A stretch of 7,307 nucleotides of DNA from Candidatus Omnitrophota bacterium (lineage in GTDB: Bacteria > Omnitrophota > Omnitrophia > Omnitrophales > Aquincolibacteriaceae). Below, one piece after another: positions 5,836 to 7,307 of this stretch. A program made the translations under genes and the position numbers. The notes below the pieces were generated by a model that had not been told where the DNA came from, ran no database searches, and was given only the letters and a program-made list of their open reading frames with translations. Numbering within the stretch: position 1 is the stretch's first letter; the number at the start of each line of letters is the position of its first letter. The stretch lies in assembly GCA_023819025.1 (NCBI GenBank), contig JAMWDC010000066.1:1-7307 (forward strand), read 5' to 3'.

Positions 5836-6975
5836 ATGCGGTTTATCCGACCACGATTCAAAAATGCATCGATCTGCACAACTCAATACATTATAATGGG
5901 ATTCATGAACGAATACATGGTTGTCCTGTGCCTTATGGTGGGCCTTCTTTTAACGGCCCTCTTCGTGGCTGTCGGGGTTTTCACCCGCAGACAGGGTGCG
6001 GCGGTGACGGATGCCACGAGCCGGATCATGACGGATCTCCAACGCGAAATTGCCGATTTGCGGACCTCCCTGCAGACGCAGGTGCTAGAAATATCACGCC
6101 ACATGAACGAACATCTGACACAAAGTACGGCGGTTCTTCAGAAAACTCACCAGGGATATACGGATGCCGTCGGCCAGGTCCATCACCGTTTAGGCGAACT
6201 CCAGCAAGCGACTCAATCGATGGTTGATATTGGGAAAGATATCGCTTCGTTGCAGCAAATCTTGAGAGCGCCCAAGTTACGCGGTGGACTCGGAGAGATG
6301 CTTCTTGCGGAACTCTTGAAACAGATTCTCCCGGAGGATCATTTTGCCCTCCAGTATACTTTTCGCAATAAGACCGTTGTCGATGCCGTCATCTTTCTTG
6401 GCCAGGGATTGATTCCGGTTGATTCGAAGTTCCCTCTGGAAAATTTTGAGCGCATTCTTAAAGCTCAGGACGTGGCCGGGGAGAGACAGGCAAAAAGGGA
6501 TTTTATCCAAGATGTCAAAAAGCACATTGATTCGATTGCATCCAAATATCTTCTCCCAGAAGAGGGGACGTTTGAGTTTGCACTGATGTATATTCCGGCA
6601 GAAAATGTTTATTATGAAACCATCATCAAGGATGAGATGCAGCCCGAAAGCCTCGCAGCCTACGCCCTCCGTCGAAAGGTCATTCCGGTCTCGCCGAATA
6701 GCTTTTATGCGTATCTTCAGGCCATTGTTCGTGGGCTAAAAGGATTGCGAATCGAGCGTTCGGCCCAGTTGATTCTTGAAAATCTGGGGCAATTGGAGAC
6801 GGACCTTAAAAAATGTCTTATGGATTTCGAAAAGATAGGGACCCATCTTAACAGTGCCGTTTCCTCCTACAGTAAAACGTCGCGGCAGCTCGAGCGGCTC
6901 CAGGATAAGCTTGCGTCGATTGAAGGGCAGCATGCAAAACCTTTGATGACAGAAACGACATCTCCCAGAGAATAA
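5836..6975 (+). CDS. rmuC: RmuC family DNA recombination protein
   Basis: RmuC proteins limit inversions at short inverted repeats in E. coli and contain a predicted PD-(D/E)XK nuclease-like fold; the biochemical activity is poorly known. The 379-residue product has a membrane segment at about 27-49, a coiled coil at about 55-145, and the RmuC domain at about 140-345. Landmarks are LRGGLGEMLLAELL (148-161), VDAVIFLG (182-189), IPVDSKFPLENF (193-204), FALMYIPAENVYYE (248-261) and the VIPVSPNSFYAYL segment (282-294). D183 with D196 and K198 fits the nuclease-like pattern. The start at 5836 is supported by AGGGGG (5828-5833) close upstream. In-frame ATGs at 5896, 5905 and 5917 would give a more usual short N-terminus before the membrane helix, so the first 23 residues are uncertain. 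The gene lies alone between rng and pcm. Confidence 0.92.
   Translation: MRFIRPRFKNASICTTQYIIMGFMNEYMVVLCLMVGLLLTALFVAVGVFTRRQGAAVTDATSRIMTDLQREIADLRTSLQTQVLEISRHMNEHLTQSTAVLQKTHQGYTDAVGQVHHRLGELQQATQSMVDIGKDIASLQQILRAPKLRGGLGEMLLAELLKQILPEDHFALQYTFRNKTVVDAVIFLGQGLIPVDSKFPLENFERILKAQDVAGERQAKRDFIQDVKKHIDSIASKYLLPEEGTFEFALMYIPAENVYYETIIKDEMQPESLAAYALRRKVIPVSPNSFYAYLQAIVRGLKGLRIERSAQLILENLGQLETDLKKCLMDFEKIGTHLNSAVSSYSKTSRQLERLQDKLASIEGQHAKPLMTETTSPRE
5892..5897 (+). promoter_or_regulatory. Perfect TATAAT, possible -10 box inside the rmuC 5' end
   Basis: TATAAT matches the sigma-70 -10 consensus exactly. No recognisable -35 element lies 15-19 bases upstream and there is no TGn extension, so support is partial. 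Transcription from it would begin near 5903-5905, at the internal in-frame ATG 5905, and would give an almost leaderless rmuC transcript. Chance occurrence is quite possible. Confidence 0.22.
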
Positions 6976-7052
6976 ATGGAGAGGATAGTTTGCATGGGCT
7001 CTTTGATGGTGGGGAGGAATGATTTTAAACGTTCGATCGGTCGTACCATTTT

Positions 7053-7307
7053 ATGTTTTTAGGGAGGGCTTTAAAAAAAAGATTGCATTTGTTGCTGGGT
7101 TTTTCTGCTTTATGGGTTCAAGCGCAATGGCTGTTTGCGTTGGGTGCTTCTCCCTATGACGAGGAGGAGCTGTGGAAGATGAAGCGTAAGCGAATGGTGG
7201 AAACTCAGTTGGCGGCACGCGGGGTTCGCAACCCACGTGTTTTAGAAGCCATGGGCAAAGTTCCCCGCGAACGATTCGTCCCGCTGAATTTAAAAGGGCA
7301 GGCATAT
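7053..7307 (+). CDS. pcm: Protein-L-isoaspartate O-methyltransferase, N-terminal part
   Basis: Pcm methylates L-isoaspartyl residues in aged proteins, using S-adenosylmethionine, to start their repair. The frame runs from ATG 7053 to the window end (85 codons), so the SAM-binding domain is missing here. The diagnostic segment MVETQLAARGVRNPRVLEAM, with KVPRERFVP after it (about residues 48-77), matches the Pcm N-terminus very well. Residues 1-35 form a signal-peptide-like stretch: KKR, then a hydrophobic run to FALGA, then SPYDEEE. This suggests an exported form, as annotated in some Gram-negative lineages. ATG 7053 has no visible ribosome binding site. ATG 7179 has a strong one (AGGAGGAG, 7162-7169, spacing 9) and would give a cytoplasmic protein starting MKRKRMVETQ. 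Identity is firm; the start and location are not settled. Confidence 0.88.
   Translation, partial: MFLGRALKKRLHLLLGFSALWVQAQWLFALGASPYDEEELWKMKRKRMVETQLAARGVRNPRVLEAMGKVPRERFVPLNLKGQAY
7162..7169 (+). promoter_or_regulatory. Strong ribosome binding site for the internal pcm start
   Basis: AGGAGGAG lies nine bases before ATG 7179, which begins MKRKRMVETQ in the pcm frame. It is the best Shine-Dalgarno match near pcm, whereas the upstream start at 7053 lacks one. The same bases encode the Glu-rich stretch DEEE, which is common before the Pcm core, so the match could be a by-product of protein sequence. Confidence 0.4.

Noticed and set aside
5206..5886. Antisense open frame of 226 codons
   Set aside because: It lies mostly opposite the conserved catalytic region of rng, its translation shows no known domain, and it is explained by the codon bias of the sense gene.
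6976..7062. 28-residue ORF directly after the rmuC stop
   Set aside because: No good ribosome binding site and no recognisable sequence; it probably opens by chance in the rmuC-pcm spacer.

Overview
The window is one strand of a Gram-negative bacterial chromosome of moderate GC (roughly half). All recognisable genes run left to right: pilM (3' part), pilN, pilO, pilP, pilQ, an RNase E/G gene (rng), rmuC, and the 5' part of pcm. A secretin and an inner-membrane PilMNO set require a double-membraned cell. The sequences are clearly diverged from the E. coli, Pseudomonas and Neisseria proteins. A short PilQ without AMIN domains and a PilP without a lipobox suggest a non-gammaproteobacterial lineage such as Nitrospirota, NC10 or a deltaproteobacterial-type phylum. 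That placement is a weak inference; no rRNA or other marker is present.

Region 1 (1-3875) is a tight type IV pilus assembly operon. pilN starts 3 bases after pilM. pilN/pilO, pilO/pilP and pilP/pilQ each overlap by four bases (ATGA), which suggests translational coupling. PilM (cytoplasmic, actin-like) binds the N-terminal INLLP motif of PilN. PilN and PilO form the inner-membrane alignment dimer, PilP bridges the periplasm, and PilQ is the outer-membrane gate.

Region 2 (3876-4170) is a 295-base non-coding gap, the longest in the window. It has an unusual density of inverted repeats. The most striking is a long imperfect hairpin (4098-4149; 18 of 20 positions paired) ending a few bases before the rng ribosome binding site. 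Because RNase E controls its own mRNA through 5' UTR hairpins in E. coli, a structured, possibly autoregulatory rng leader is the most interesting candidate here.

Region 3 (4171-5670) is rng, a complete RNase G-like endoribonuclease with its catalytic aspartates and zinc-link cysteines. Region 4 (5671-5835) is a short gap with a weak terminator-like hairpin and a 35-codon reading frame. That frame looks like the broken N-terminus of a fumarylacetoacetate-hydrolase-like protein.

Region 5 (5836-6975) is rmuC, a membrane-anchored coiled-coil protein with a nuclease-like domain. Region 6 (6976-7307) is a short spacer and the first 85 codons of pcm, L-isoaspartyl protein methyltransferase. The pcm frame opens with a signal-peptide-like extension, and a second good start lies downstream.

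The window is mostly housekeeping. No mobile element, CRISPR array, tRNA or rRNA was seen. The novelty candidates are the rng leader structure, the FAH-like remnant, the unusual PilQ ends and the overlapping frames at the start of pcm.
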